In this document: in pieces, positions 35,901-51,000 of the stretch
Layout of the letters: each line of letters starts with the position of its first letter
Position numbering within the stretch: the stretch's first letter is position 1
Assembly: GCF_901000735.1 (NCBI RefSeq)
Contig: NC_081547.1
Coordinates: 22,870,046 to 22,934,045, forward strand
Length of the DNA stretch: 64,000 nt
Origin: Corylus avellana
Taxonomy: Eukaryota > Streptophyta > Magnoliopsida > Fagales > Betulaceae
Reading direction: 5' to 3'
Notes under the pieces: generated by a model
The model's database searches: none
Seen by the model: the letters and a program-made list of their open reading frames with translations, nothing else
What the model was told of the DNA's origin: nothing
Made by a program: the position numbers and the translations under genes

Positions 35901-38722
35901 CCTCTTTTCGTTGCTCAACTTCAATTATCTCTTGTGCTTCCTCCGAAACACCAACAGTAATTTTTTCTAGGATATTTAGTTGGACTTCAGAATTAGTATC
36001 CACGCTGGAATCTTGTCTTTGAATGTGCAAATATGTATCAAATTCATTTAGTGGAGAGAATGCTGAATATGAAGAAGCTGACAAGTCAGCTGAACTCCCC
36101 ACCCACTTCACATGTCCTTTTTCCAATACAACCACCAAATCAGCACAAGATATTGCCTGGAGGTGAAGAAACACAAAACAAAATTCATTTGCATAATGAC
36201 TGCCACAAACCATAAATACTCAGTGAGATTAACTTGTGAAAGCTAAAATCAGAGAAAATCAATGGTCTCTTTGTACCCAAATGGTAGTTGGAGAGGGATC
36301 AAGTGTTACAAATGCTAGTTCGAGGAGAATAAGTGTGTGTGTGTCTATATATATATATATATATTTCACAACTAACAATATGTTCTAAGAAAAAACAATA
36401 AATTTCTCTCTTAAAATATTCCTCTTATCCACCAGCTGAACATCAATCTAAATAAAATGTTTACTTAACTCAAGTAGATATCTTGAGAAAACCATAACAT
36501 TTCAAGGGAATCACCTGAACATTATGCGTACAAAGTACACGTGTGTGTTGCTTCATAAGAGGACCCAGAATTGCATTACATAAAATCCAATGAGCAACCT
36601 GAGCATCAACTGCACTGAGGACATCATCAAGCATAAAAATATCGGAGCCATGATAAATAGCCCTGTTCATAGCACAAAGTTGCAAGTTGTAGTTTGATAA
36701 GAATCCCATATGAAATTTCAAAGAAAAAAGAATAAGGTAGAATGGAAGCTAGCCACAGTGGGAATGGAAGATGCTATAACCTCGCCAAAGCAAGACGAGC
36801 TCTTTGTCCACCTGATATGTTCATTCCTTTTTCTCCAGTATAAGACATGTCTCCCCCAACCATTAACGAAATATCAACATCCAGTGCACATGCCTGTAAA
36901 GTATCTGAGTATCTGCTCAAAGAAGAAAAATATTCATGTATCCATAGTTGTCAATGTGGAGAACTACAATTTTCAAGATTTCTGGTTTTTTAGGACTTGG
37001 AACAATCGAAGATGAGAACATAAGATTTGTAAATAAAAAGGGTAAGATTAAATGGTGAGGGAAAAGAAAATTTGTATTGTTCATAGAATCAGAATAATTT
37101 TAATAAAGTCTGTCAGTGTAGTCAATATATCAGGAAAATTTGGCCATCCAGACATTCATTAGCTACCAAAATTTGACTATCCAGACATTCATTAGTTCTC
37201 GTTGGAGATGTCGGTGTTGTATAAGGTTTGGCTCGTATTCTTGGTTGTAGAGTGGCATCTTTGCCAATGAAGTTTTTGGGTCTTCCTTTGGGAGCTTCGT
37301 ATAAGGCTACATCTATTGGAAAAATCGTATTGTTGAAAAAATGGAATGTCGTTTGGCTGATTGGAAGAGGCTTTATCTGTCTAAGGGAGGTAGGTTGACT
37401 TTGATAAAAAGCACTCTTTCCAATTAACCTACTTATTATTTGTCTATTTTCCCCATTCCCGTAGGTGTGGCTAATCGGATTGAAATGCTTCAAAGTAACT
37501 TTTTATGGGGTGGAAATGAGTTTAAGTTCCACTTAGTTAATTGGTCGAGATTTTTTCTTCGATGCTATCTAGTGGTTTAGGGTAAGAATTCTAATTCAGT
37601 TTAACCAAACTCTCCTGAAAAAAATGGTTATGGCGTTACACCACAGAAAGTGGGGCTTTGTGGAGATCGGTTGTGAAAACTAAATATGATAGCATAAGGG
37701 GAGATTGGTGTTCCAAGGAGGTAGTGGGGCCCTTCGGAGTGAGAGGGTGGAAATATATAAGCTGGGGGTGGGGAGTTTTTTTTTTTTTTTTTTAGTTTTG
37801 TTAGATAGGAAGTAGGAGATGGATCCAAGATCAAGTTTTGGCATGATTTGTGGTGTGCAGACCAACCCCTGAAGACAACATTTCTGGACTTGTTTAGTAT
37901 TGCGTGTTGTAAAACGCAAGGGTGGCGGATCATATGTAGCTCCTTAAGGGAAATCTTCAATGGAATATATCTTTTACCAAACTTGTGCATGATTGGGAGG
38001 TGGATTTGGTCGGTCACTTCTTTCTTTGAACTTTTGTATTCTATCAGATTGAGCCATGGCGGTGAGAATAAAATATGTTGGAACCCCTCCAAAAGGTAGA
38101 ATTTTTGAAGTTAGGTCCTTTTATAATGTGTTGTCCATTCCTGCTAGTTCCCCAGTATTTGAAGAGTTAAGGCTCTTTTGAGAGTGACGTTCTTTGTGTC
38201 GATGGCAGCATTAGGAAAAATCTTGACTATGGATAACCTAAGGAAGGGGAACGTTATAGTACTGGATTGATGTTGTATTTGCAAGAGGAGTGGGGAGTCC
38301 ATTGATCATCTTTTTCTTTACAGTGAAATAGCAAGAGAATTATGGGGTTCGCTTTTCCGTCTTTTTGGTGTTCAATGGGTCATACCTAAAAGGGTAACAG
38401 AGTTGTTGGCTAGTTGGAGATGTTAGTTGGGAAGCATAACATTTTAGAAATTTGGAGGATGGCACCTTTGTACTTAATGTGGTGTATTTGGAGAGAGCGA
38501 AATGCAAGGAATTTTGAAGATTACAAGATTTCGGTAGTAGAGCTAAAGAATGTTATCTTCAAACCCCTTTACACATGGATAGCAACTGCTTTTCTCTAGT
38601 TTTTCTGACTTTTTAGAATTTTCTTTTCCCTCTTCTCCCTAATAGGGGGTTTCTCCTGTATACTTCCCGTGTACTAGGATTGCGCCCCTTTGAGCTTTCT
38701 ATTTAGAGTGAATTACTTATCA

Positions 38723-38763
<41 letters not shown>

Positions 38764-41700
38764 AGAAAATCAAGATCAAAATATTTATTATTGTTGACGG
38801 GATAACACCTTCTGGGATCATAATCCTTTCCAAATAATATGTTATCACGTATCGTTCCAGATAGAATCCATGGTACCTACAGTTGCAAACAGCAAAGGAC
38901 AACATAAGAAACTTTCATTTTGACCGTAAATATGGTAAACCAATGTGCAGAGAAGCTTTGAACCTGTGGTACATATGCTATAGATCCACTTGAATGTATT
39001 AATCCATGAAGAAGGTGCATTTCTCCCAAAATTGAATTTAATAAGGATGATTTACCTGAACCAACCTGAATACATGTGGTTAGGTGGGTGAAGGATAATG
39101 TAGTAAATCTTGATATGGAATTTACAGCAAATGAGATTCTTACTTCAAAGATTACTACTTATCAGAGTGCTAATCTCCATTTCATTTATCGACATATACA
39201 ACTAACAGAAAAGCTTTAGTTAATATTATCATTTCCAATGCTCCAGATGTACTGGAAAATCTTGGCCAAGAAATTTCAGACTAGTGGCCAAGCAGCTTCT
39301 TGACTTTTCTAAAACCACCCACTTCCAGTGCCATTAGCAATACAAGGTCACAAAATGAGAGGCACCAACTGCCTGAAAGTAGTATTCTTAATTGCATATA
39401 TATTGCAATTAAAGATTTTAACAATCGTTCACAAGCCGGGAACAAAGGATATGGGTTGCAAACAATTGACAGCCAATGAAAAACATTCAGACCTTCATTA
39501 ACAAATTCTACAATGGGATTGCACATTATGATGACACATCTATAAAAACTATCATTTAGAATCATATGCAGTATCAGTACTATGACAGATTTGAAATAAA
39601 ATACTGTTACCTAGACTTGACATATAATGAACTTAAAGCAAGATAAGTGGAAAATTTAAATAAGGCACTATGAAATTTTGTTAGAGCATTCTAGGCTATG
39701 ATTAAATTCATCATTTCCTTAGACTTTTGGGAGAAGTTGCAATCTACCATGGTATGAAAGCAGGTGTCCCATTTGAAAATTTAAAAAGTCCACATGTTGA
39801 GCCTAAATCACTGGAAGTCTAGACTCACACGTGAGAGAGCTAGAATATTGATGAAATGATATATTCACCATTTTTTATTAGTTTAGATTCGGGGGATTGG
39901 TAACAGATAAAAATTATTGTCAAACTTTTAAGCACATAACTAAAATAGTTCAGGACTATGTTACCAAAATACCGAGACTAGATATGTAGTAATGGATGAA
40001 CAAAATTTTGAAAAACTTCAGGTACAGGTCTGACCTCTCCAATTACTGCAACAAAGGAACCCTTTTGGAGGTCTAGAGTCACATGATTCAAAACCATATT
40101 CAATTCTTTTTCATCACTGCTTGACCAATTACAACATGCATCTTGGATAACAATAGCCATGTTTCTAAAGGTAGCTTCAGACTGTTCATCCAAAGAAATT
40201 GGTGAAGGAGAATCAGCTGTCTGTTCCACCTCAGGTTTGCGCTCAGAGCAAGCAAGGAACCTGCTCAATCGCCTAGTAGATATTATGGCCTGGCATGAAG
40301 AAATCAATCAATAACCACCAAGCACAATAGAGATCTGCTTCAAAACTAATGGGACGTAGAGAACTCACATCAATGAGTCCATTAATGACCCATGGAAATG
40401 AATTTAGAGGAGATATCAAGGTATTAAACAGAGCAAGACAAGTGAAGACCTGCAATTAAGGTTTTTCAGAGAGATCAACTTTATTGATAATAACTACATT
40501 GATAAAAGGAGATGCACGTAGAAGAAAAAAAAAATAGGAAACAATACTGTGTCACTAAGTTATCACAAGTGCTTGGGAAACAGTTAGCATACCGTTGCAG
40601 CATCAAGTTGATGTCCCATGAGTGTAAAGAGTCCGAATGTGAACAGGGAGAAAAGAGTGGGTGTTGTGGCCCAAAAGAATACACACCACGCATCTAGGTA
40701 CTTCCGCGTCTAACAAAAATGCAATCAAATTCAGGACTTGTTTAGGCATGGGAAGATGGAAGTTGTCTAATCCATTGCATAAATTTTGGGTACTCAAAGA
40801 GCACAAGTACAAATCATACAGTTAGATGGGTCACTTCTGAAGATCTCGTTTCCATCAACCAGCTAGAAAAAAGAAGCTCCCAGCCATACATCTTCAAAGT
40901 GCGAATATGCCTCAAAAGTTCACCGGTCCTTCTTATCCTATTAAGCATCAAACTATTTGAATGTAAATATTCTAGAAAATAAAATAGATCTAAAAGACAT
41001 GATAATCGATTCTATAGTTGCAACTGCTATCCTTTGCAATTGTTGATGTTCAAGTTGTTGCCAACTCATCCCAGCTACCTGAGGCTAACAGCCCAAATAA
41101 AGCTATAAAATTCCATGTCCAGGACAAAGCATTATTAATCTCTTCCCAGATATGCAAGCACCAGCTTTCCTTTGATTATGAGCATAAAAAGGGATAAATT
41201 TTGAACAATCACTAAACCACTAGAGAAAGATAACCATAATGTTGCAGGACAAGAACAAGAAAAACTATGTTTTGCTAGAAACGTGTCACCTACTGGATAT
41301 TCCTTGTGGCTAATACAATAGTAAGAACTAGAAGGGAAAAAAACAAAATAAATTAAAAATTAAAAATTAAAAAACAAAGTAAAACAAAATAAAGAAGACA
41401 GATATATGATTTAACCTGCTTTGAAATAGTCATAAATTAAGGGTTATGACTACAGAAAGAAAAGGAAAGAGTATCTGATTACTAAAAAGTAAGATTACAT
41501 TTGGAATAGCCAAACATGGTTAAAAACTACACAAACTAATAGACAATGTACCTCTTTGAGCAGAACAGAAAATATAAGCATATGAATTGACTTCAGCAGA
41601 AGAAGGTTTCAAAGAGAATGGATACACACCATCATGCAAGAATACACATACAGAAAACTTCCATGATAAAGATAAATATTATAACTACAACAGAAAGATC

Positions 41701-44700
41701 GAAAGGACCAAAAGTAAGCCTTCCCCTCGTTCTTTCCGAAGGCTCTTTAGGTATACTATACCTACTTCTCCAACTTATACAAACCACTTGAACTCAAAAT
41801 TCCACCAGGAAACTTATTCAATCTATGTTATTGCGAAGAAGACATTAATTCAAGAACTGCACTTTCTGTGTTCTTACTGCTTGTTTGTGGACAAATGTTC
41901 TCTAACACATCCCCCCCCTAAAAAAAAAAGGAACAAATTTTTTTTAAAAAAAAAGGAGGTAAACCTCAAGTCCAACTGATAAAGCAAAATTTACCCCAAA
42001 GCAGAAAGAGGTTTTAATATGTTTGGTAGGGACTCGAATTCTCAAATTGCATACTATTACACAATACTTCAACCATATTGTAATACTTCAACCGTACAAC
42101 ATATCTATTGCATGTATCATAAAAAAATACAATTATTTCTTTTCTTAACAAACTTCAGTAGTCCTAAGGAGAATGAGATAAAAGATATTTCTACCTCTCA
42201 TCCTTTTGCTTCATCATTTTCTCAGTAGCCCTCGCAATCAATTTAGAAATCCATTTATTGACTGCACATGAGAAAATTCAATCACAAAATGAAATACTGT
42301 TCCTAAAAAGTAAGTTGCAACAATTTAGAAATGTGCAACGCCAGAGAATGATCTGTCCACAAATGAAGAGAATTAAACTGGCAGATAATCACCAGTGAAC
42401 CCACCAATAAGGAAATAAAAGCACTCATATATATTGACAATGGGCAGATCTCACCAACATTCATACACATTATGAAATTAGAAAACATCAAACGTATTAA
42501 CTGCATGTCAACAATGTAAACAAAGAATATTGATTTTAAGGTATCAAAATATGTTGGTGGGAATTCTATAGAAATATTCAAGGATACTTTTGAGATATCA
42601 TTAGTATTCATAGATGCATCAATAGATTTGTGAGTCAAGGGTATTTCTAGTCATTCTAATCATTGTTGGACATGAGAGCATAATTGTGGGCCATCAATCT
42701 TAATCTTTTAGTATGTGAGCCTTATTTAGTTATTGGGCTTATAAATGACCTTTGATTTATTTTAATAGTCAAATTAGGAATTCATTTAGATTTCTGGTCT
42801 TATTAAGATACGTAAAGAATCTAATCCCTGTCATTGTACCCAAACAGTTTGAGATTTGTCATTGAGAAATTGGGTTCTGGGTCATGAAAGGCATGTTTCC
42901 CTAGTTTTGAATCCAATAATAGAAAAATACATGGTTGCTTATTACTCATGTCATTTGAGAATTAGGACACTGCATATACATACCTGGTATCAATAAGATG
43001 GTTATTGCAATTCCAGAGACAAAAGCAAACCTGACTTGCATATACAAAAGACACAAAGCCACTCCTATTTGCAATGGCAAGCTGAAACAATCATCAAACC
43101 AGAGTGGTTCAAAAAACTATTACAAAAGATCAACGCACAAACAAGCTCAGAGTTTAGATTCTAAGAAACAGGCAGAATGCTGAAGAAACTATTTACATAT
43201 TAACACTACTACTTCAACGTTTTTACTTTATGGCCAATATTATCATCAACGGAAGGAAAATGGGATCTCGAGCTGCATATTGACACATAAAAATTTGTAT
43301 AAAATGAAACCTAAAGAAATAAAAAGAAAAACAGAATACAAAAGCTTCCTATTGGTTATGTTTCATTGCATTATTTTAATAGCCAACACCACTGTCTCCA
43401 TGTAGACCAAGGGGCTTTACAAAATGTAAATCTGTTAAAAAAAAATAAAAATATTATACACCTTTCTTACTGTAGGTAGCCTATAACACTTATATTGTTC
43501 ATTACCATTTCACATATATAATTGGTCGTGCCTCAACTGTAAAACACACTTCCAACATTTTCACTTCTTGTTTGTAACATGATAGCAGAGCCCCACAGAA
43601 ATACTGTTGCCACTTTTGAGCAATTGATCAAGAAGGCCATCTAACCAATGGAACATAATACATTTACAGGTCTATTGTGTTGGACAGACTTAAGCGCTTC
43701 GGCCCAATTTTGCTCTCAATACTGACATCAACTATGCCAAGTCACTAGAGGTGGCCTGAATCATTGGTTAGATTTTTTCCCCCTTTCTAATATTGCAAAA
43801 TTATTGTTCAACCATTAATTAATTGTTTGAATTCTGGTTCTTTCTTTCTTCAGCTGTGAAGAAAGGACAGATGCTTTTGACCACTGGTTAATTACCATCA
43901 CATAAAACTTCAAATATGTTTTTTTTTTTGGTAAGTAATAATGTCTATGTTGTCTATGTTGTTTGACATAGACAGCATTTTGGCAACACTGCTCAACTGA
44001 GGAAGCCTCTGGGCCAGATGCTTCTCAATGCTTTTCAGAATACTCATATATAACATAAACCAGGAATCAGCCATAGTTGTGCCAAAATTGTTCAAGGAAA
44101 GCTTGGCTGGAAACAGACTCATTCAACTGATGTTTTTCAATAATTACAGTGATCACTTCCACTTCTGAGAGATCAGTATGAGACCTGAGTGCATACGTTC
44201 AAAATTATGTATTATGAACTAATGCCCAGGGAAAAGTTGAAAAATTTTGAGGTGAGTCTTGCACATATTCGACAGGGAGCCTAGTAGATACTCAATAAAA
44301 TATCTACGCTAACAAAAGTATCTGCTATATATTTAATTTCCGTTACCAGATTTGCAAAATTGAGAAGGCTAAGATGTCTATGCAAAGTGCCAAAAAAAAA
44401 AGGGGGCATCCTTTGACATGGTCACCTTGAACTTCATCACATGAGAAGAAGACCTAAAAACTGAAAAACAATATTGGGTTCGTTTGATAAAACTTTTTGG
44501 AGGTGCTTTTTGCTTTTTGGTTGAAAAGGTGTTCTAATGTGACATAAATGTGAAAGAAGTTTTGAGTATTTGTGAGTATATTCTATTTGGAGTTGTTTGT
44601 TAATGCTTTTGCTTTTTTGTTAAAAAGCAAAAAGCTCCTCCAAAAAGCATTATCATATGAGGCCAATAATTTTTCAAATGTAACAATGATCTCTACTTCT

Positions 44701-45045
44701 GCATTTAGAACGCAGGGGAAAAGTGGGAAAAATATGCAATTCATTTGCATAAGAATAATTAAACAAAACTAATGATAGTCAATTTACTAAATTACAAGAG
44801 GAAAGGAGTAATAAAGCAAGAGCAATTACCTCCACATATCATGGAAACTGTTACACAAGTTGACAGTTCTATCAGCATCTATGGACATGAATGTCTGAAT
44901 TTCCCCCTCAGAAAATTTTGACCGCTCTGCTAGGCTGATACATAGACACTGTAAGAAAGAATAAAACTTCAAATAAAGTAATCATGTGAGTTCTTGCCAG
45001 GTAAACTAAAGGCCTATCAATTCAAGGGGAAGGGGACAAGGAATG

Positions 45046-45091
<46 letters not shown>

Positions 45092-48000
45092 GAACATGCA
45101 ACAGTAACATGCACAGACCTAGATGACAATATAGGCAAAAGGAGGGGGAGGGAGGCAGGGGAGAAAAGACGACAACAACAACAAAAAACAATCTGACTGT
45201 ATGGTTATAGCAATAATTTCCTCGAATAAAGATATCAATAGAGATAAAGAGAAATTAAGAAGGTATCTAAAAGGAGCTCTACAATATGCTTGAAATTCAA
45301 AATGTAAAGCACTATCATATACATGATTTAACAGCAAGCAATCCATTGCCACCTAAAAGGGCGCAAGCTGAGCAGCTGGATGAATCGTTATTTTTTGACA
45401 AATTCAAAATCATCAAAATGTAAATCAACTGATTATTTAACAGGGCAAATCAAGTACCAGGAAACCAGTACAAACAATTTGATGTTGTGAGTATAAAACA
45501 GATATAATGGGTAGACCAAGTGAAATTATAGGTCTTCATTACCCAGACCATTTTTAATAAGTTTTCCTAATATTGCTTTTAATAAGTACACCTGCATGGA
45601 GTTCAAGAATATGAAACAGGACTACAATATTATGTTAAAGCCTTTAATCTATGAGATGGAGAGGCACAACTAATACATAAACCCATATCAAGCCCCCAAG
45701 TGTTGTGGACTTTCTAACATAAACTTTTTGACCAGAACTTCTGGAAATCTCACAGCTAGAACAAATAGACCATAATAGACTCCCACAAGGAGATGGAGAT
45801 TGCCCACAGAGAACAAAAGAGATTACATCAGAATTTCCCATGATTTGAACACAGGACTAAACAGAAAACTCGGACTTCAATCCTATGTTAGAAAACCCAT
45901 TGCCCCAAAAGCTTAAGCAGTTCTAAAGTGAGAGAAAACAGGCTGCTTTTAAAGAGCAAAAACTGTTAATATATAATACATAGGATGTTCATAATTGACC
46001 TCACCAATCTAGTTATATTAGAACTTGTACCATCAAAAAGGATGCCTTAAATGCAATTTCATTAATATTTTTTGAAGGTCAAAACTGATACAGTTCTTTG
46101 ATGAAGCAGCTTATACCAGTTAGTAGAACTCAATATTCATCATCTGATCCCCAAGATTATGTATGACAACCTTTTCCTGCTCAATTATTTCCTTGTCAAG
46201 CTTCACCTTCATTTGACCTTTGTCGAGCTAGTTTTTTGCCATTGCTGGTGGAGAAACAAAATTATCTTTTTCTTTTAAAGTGATCAGAGTGAACAAATAT
46301 CAGCATTTCAGCATGGTCATGTTGTCAAAGTGAAAACTTTCTATCAAAATGCCCAAAATTTTGTATTTATTAGGACCCTAAGATTCAATGATAACTTCAA
46401 AAATATGGTACAAAACCTGCTAATGGTTACATGACCAATAGATCCACCAGTCCTTGTTTTCCAACCAAAGCATTTTAATTAAAATATGTGATGTGTTACA
46501 ATAAAGACAATCTTTAAAGAGTACATAAAAGACAACCAATTTTTCTCCTTTTACCAGTCATATGTTACAAAAGGTTTATGGATGGTCCACAATTATGTCA
46601 TCTCCAGTAAGTTGAATGAATTGATATTCATACACTTTAAACAGAATACGGAGAAGACATACCTTCTGGTATATTACAGTCATGATACCAGATCGTAACT
46701 TTAGCTTCAGCTTGGAAAGATGGAAACTGTATTGTGTATCCAAAAAAGATCTGCGCAATTGGGACAACCATTCAAAAAATATTACTGTTAGTGGTAAACA
46801 GCATTAAGAACACAGTATTTGACAGCAGAATTAAAGTATGTCTCTCAGGGAGAGAGAGACAGAGAGAGAGAGGTTGTGTAAATTAAAAGTAGCATAGGCT
46901 GTGAAGGTAAAAGAAACTATATGCCAGTCCATACATACAATAGTCATCCTCCAATCATGTCTTCTACAAACATAATCTAGGTACAAAAAAAGATTTCAAA
47001 GGAAAATGAAATAATATTCTTCAAATGGTTGATATTGTGTTAAGAAGAATAACTAATGCATTCAATGATTGTCTAAATGTGACATGGTCAAGTAGAGTAG
47101 TGAACCACAATAACAATGCTATGAACACCAAAAACCAGGTTTATAAAAGGCTGACACCATACAATGATATCAAGTATTCCAGAATTGACCACAAAAAAAA
47201 AAAAAAAATCTTGTGAATGTAATATATCAGGTTTCCTGTTCATGTTGTTATAACCATTTTAATTGAATTTGACTTCAGAATTATTGCTCGACTAAAATTA
47301 TCACGAATATTTTGTTCTTTTCCTAAACTTATTGTAAGCAGAGTTACTCCTGTTTCTCTTCTACATTGTTTAAGAGAGAAAAGCAATACTTGGAAATGCG
47401 AAACACAAGAAAAGGGAAAACAAAAAGATATAAAACAATCATTAAAAGTTCAAGAGAGTTACTTAAAGACAGATGTGAGCCCCAAGGATATTGCAAGAGC
47501 ATAGCCATCCAAATGCCCAGAACCTGATAAAAGAAAGCAGTAACAAATTCCATAATAAGAGGTATAAAACCAATTAAAACTTCATAAAGAAGTCATTACT
47601 AAGAAAAATCGGTGAAACAGTAATGCAGAGTCTGCCTCTTAATGCTGTAAAACTGAAAACTGAATTAAATGCAAGAGTTCTTTGAGAACTTCTCCCCAGC
47701 CGAACCAGTTGCTAACCAAACTGCTTATGCTTATGTTTTACTCACCCCTCTTAGTGAAAGATCACAATTTGGTAACCTCATTTTTAGTATATGGAGGTAA
47801 TATCCCAAAATGGGCCTAGATATCCAATATTTTTTGGCAACATCACTCATGATATGCTTGTGTACCCATATGTACGACCACCCCCTGTACTCCATGAGTG
47901 ACTCTTGTATATTAATACACCTTGGGTGTCTGATGACTTCTATAACCTGTTCTTATTTTCCTGTTTTCTTTAATGAAGTTGTTATTGAAGAAATGCATAA

Positions 48001-51000
48001 ACGTAAAGGAAATTAAAGGGAATAAAGAAAATAAATAGAAAAGATTTACGTGGTTTAGTCTATGACCTATATTTACAAGACCAACAAAGGTCAAAAAATT
48101 GGGCCAACAATTACTGGCTTAGAAGAAAAAATTAAATTAAATTGAGGTTTCACCCAAATTAGAAAGAATTTTCCAGAAAAACAATGGAAATGAATCATGC
48201 AGTGATGTAATGGATCATATTATAATTTTTTTTCAACATTGGAAGAATCACAACTAAGAAGTGATCATTTGCAGCAAAACCTTGTTGAAGGAATCGAATC
48301 AGCTTATTGAGAAGCAATGGTCCCGCAAAACCAATACAATCATTAAGCACCTAGCAATATGCCAATACAATTTCATTATTATTAATTGAAATCTGCCAAA
48401 AAATATTATGTGAACTTATTTAAAAAGTAAACAAACCAGTAAGAACAAAACTATATGCTACATGTTTTTCTTCTCTATCTTCAAGAGACAGAGCAGGAAT
48501 TAGAGGCAGCATCATCATTATTATTAATTGAAATCTGCCAAAATATATTATGTAAACTTATTTAAAAGGTAAACAAACCAATAAGAACAAAACAAAACTA
48601 TATGCTACATGTTTTACTTCTCTATCTAAAAGAGACACAGCAGGAATTAGAGGTAGCATCATCAAAATAAAAACAAAACCATCTACGAAGCTAGAAATAC
48701 CTTTAACAAACCTAGGCGTACATATGGCCACCCATATGCACAACAGATTGCTCTAAACAAGGAGGGATTAGAGCGATTACTAATCCACTGATCTCGCCAA
48801 CAGCTTAACAATGTATTATGACAGGAAGATGGATCCATATCAGCAGGTAGCCGAAGCAAATCTTCAAAGTCCAGCTGCTTTATCACACCACGATTCAACA
48901 CAGAAGTGATAGATTTAAATGTCATAAGATCCCAGAAGCTCTGTGTTTTTCCCTTTGACAATCAAATTACAATTGGTACAAATTTGTCAGCTTTCAGGAA
49001 AAGGACGGAGAAGACTTAAAATAGACAGCATTCAAGAGTAGTAGTCTCGTTAGGATTTTAAGCCTCAATTGCTATGATTTATATGCAAGGATTACATAAT
49101 TGAAATTGTACTCTTCATGGTAAAGGATTCCTCTAGAAAGTAAAGAGTGACATTATACTCTTTATTAGAAAAGAAAGAAAAAAAAAGGTCACCAGTTAAT
49201 ATATTATAAGGTAGTGGAGAACTGACCAAGCAACAAATATTTCACTAATTGTTCTTGTAGGGAAAGTTTATTACAGCTGCTAGGCGTCAGTCAAACTAGA
49301 TATATGCTTGATTAGGCATGCCATGTAAGGCCATGTCTTAACAGACCTGCTAAAATAGATATATGCTTGATTAGGAATGAAATGTAAGGCCATGTCTTAA
49401 CTGAACTGCTAATCATTATGAGGTCATGCTACTCTGATAGAGGCTAAATAGCCATATTCACATAGCGGCATTTCTTCGAATGAAATTATAGAAAGCTTCC
49501 AAATTAAAAATGAAAGAACAAAGTGGAACATTATCCTTGTTAAAGTATTAATTAAACGATTAAATTTATGGTTTCCTACCAGCTTAAGCTTTTTGAATAA
49601 GTGGTTATTAACATGATATCAAAGCAAAACTCCTAAGTTCAAATACTAACTCCACAGTTTATTCCACATTTCAGTTCAATATTCTACGTGTTAGGCCTCA
49701 CTTGTTGAGAAAGAGTTTGAGTCCACACGTGAAAGAGTGTGTTAAAGTATTAATTAAATAATTAAATTCATCATTTCCTATCAGCTTAAGCTTTTATGAT
49801 AAGTGGTGACTTAACAATCTTGAACTAGTGTAGTAAATGGTTCTTTTACTCTTACATATTTGTGGAGCAAGAATGACACAAGGTCTCTTTTGGAAGCACG
49901 CTTGTTTCTGTAAAGCATAGAGTCCCACTTCATTTACATTGGTTCAGATTTTCTTTTACAAAAGACTAGAGCATACAAGTACATTGAATTAAGATAATTC
50001 TTGTACAGTAGCCATAATCAAGATCTTTGGTGTCTTAAAAATGTAATAATTTCGTCATTCGTACTCCCGAAATGCAATCAGAAACAGGATAAATCATGGA
50101 AAGCAAAAGGGAAAAAAGAAATCCATATTACCTTCCTCCCCAAAAAAGAAAAAGAGCGAGTTAAGGAAGCATTTGAAACTTAGGAAGAAATTTTAAGGAA
50201 AAACAAAAGGAACTTATAAAAGATGTTTGAGAATCACCTTGTGGAAGACCTAAGGAAACATAAAGAAGCAACATATTGCAATAGTGAAAACAAGTTCCCA
50301 AGTGTTTCCAAAAGGATTCCAATCAAATTAATAAAGTTCCCCATATGCCTTTAAGACCTTCCTAAAGTGTTGGCTAGAAATTTTCCCACAGACATCCACA
50401 TCCATTTTGTAAACATGCTGATGGAAAATACATTTTCCTCGTAGGACAATGTTCTTTGGCAACCAATGCCTAGGTATGAAGCTTAAAAGGTTAGAACTGA
50501 AATAAAAACTTCAGGACTGGGTGTGCATAGGAATTCCTTTGGAACATAGATTTCCCAATGGATGATTACATATAACTTCTTACATTGGTTGAATTTTATC
50601 ACCAAATATATTGAAAAATCGAGAATATAAGCAACGAAATAATTCAACAAAATGAAAAATAAGATGATTGCATAATACTTACAGAATCCCTATGACCACC
50701 TTCCTCAAGGTCCATGTCAGTGGACATCAGTGACTCTTCCAATGAACTACACTTTGGGCAAGACAGTATTGTCAATGGATCTCATTAATACGATATTGAT
50801 TAGGACAAAGTGTTACATCTCTACACATTACACTTAGAAGTCCAATGAGTAAATAATATAGCATATAATGCTTGCTATAATAACTTTTCCACCATATTGT
50901 TGATAATTAAAGTAAAATGGAATCACAGCCCAGACAAAATTATATGCTAAGAATTGTAACCTACCATTATTACTAGATCAATTTGGATATTCAAGTTATT

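Noticed and set aside
37140..38599. Plus-strand frames in ABCC intron 19 as a separate host gene
   Set aside because: They are LINE RT and zf-RVT pieces with stops, a poly-A-like tail and a target duplication.
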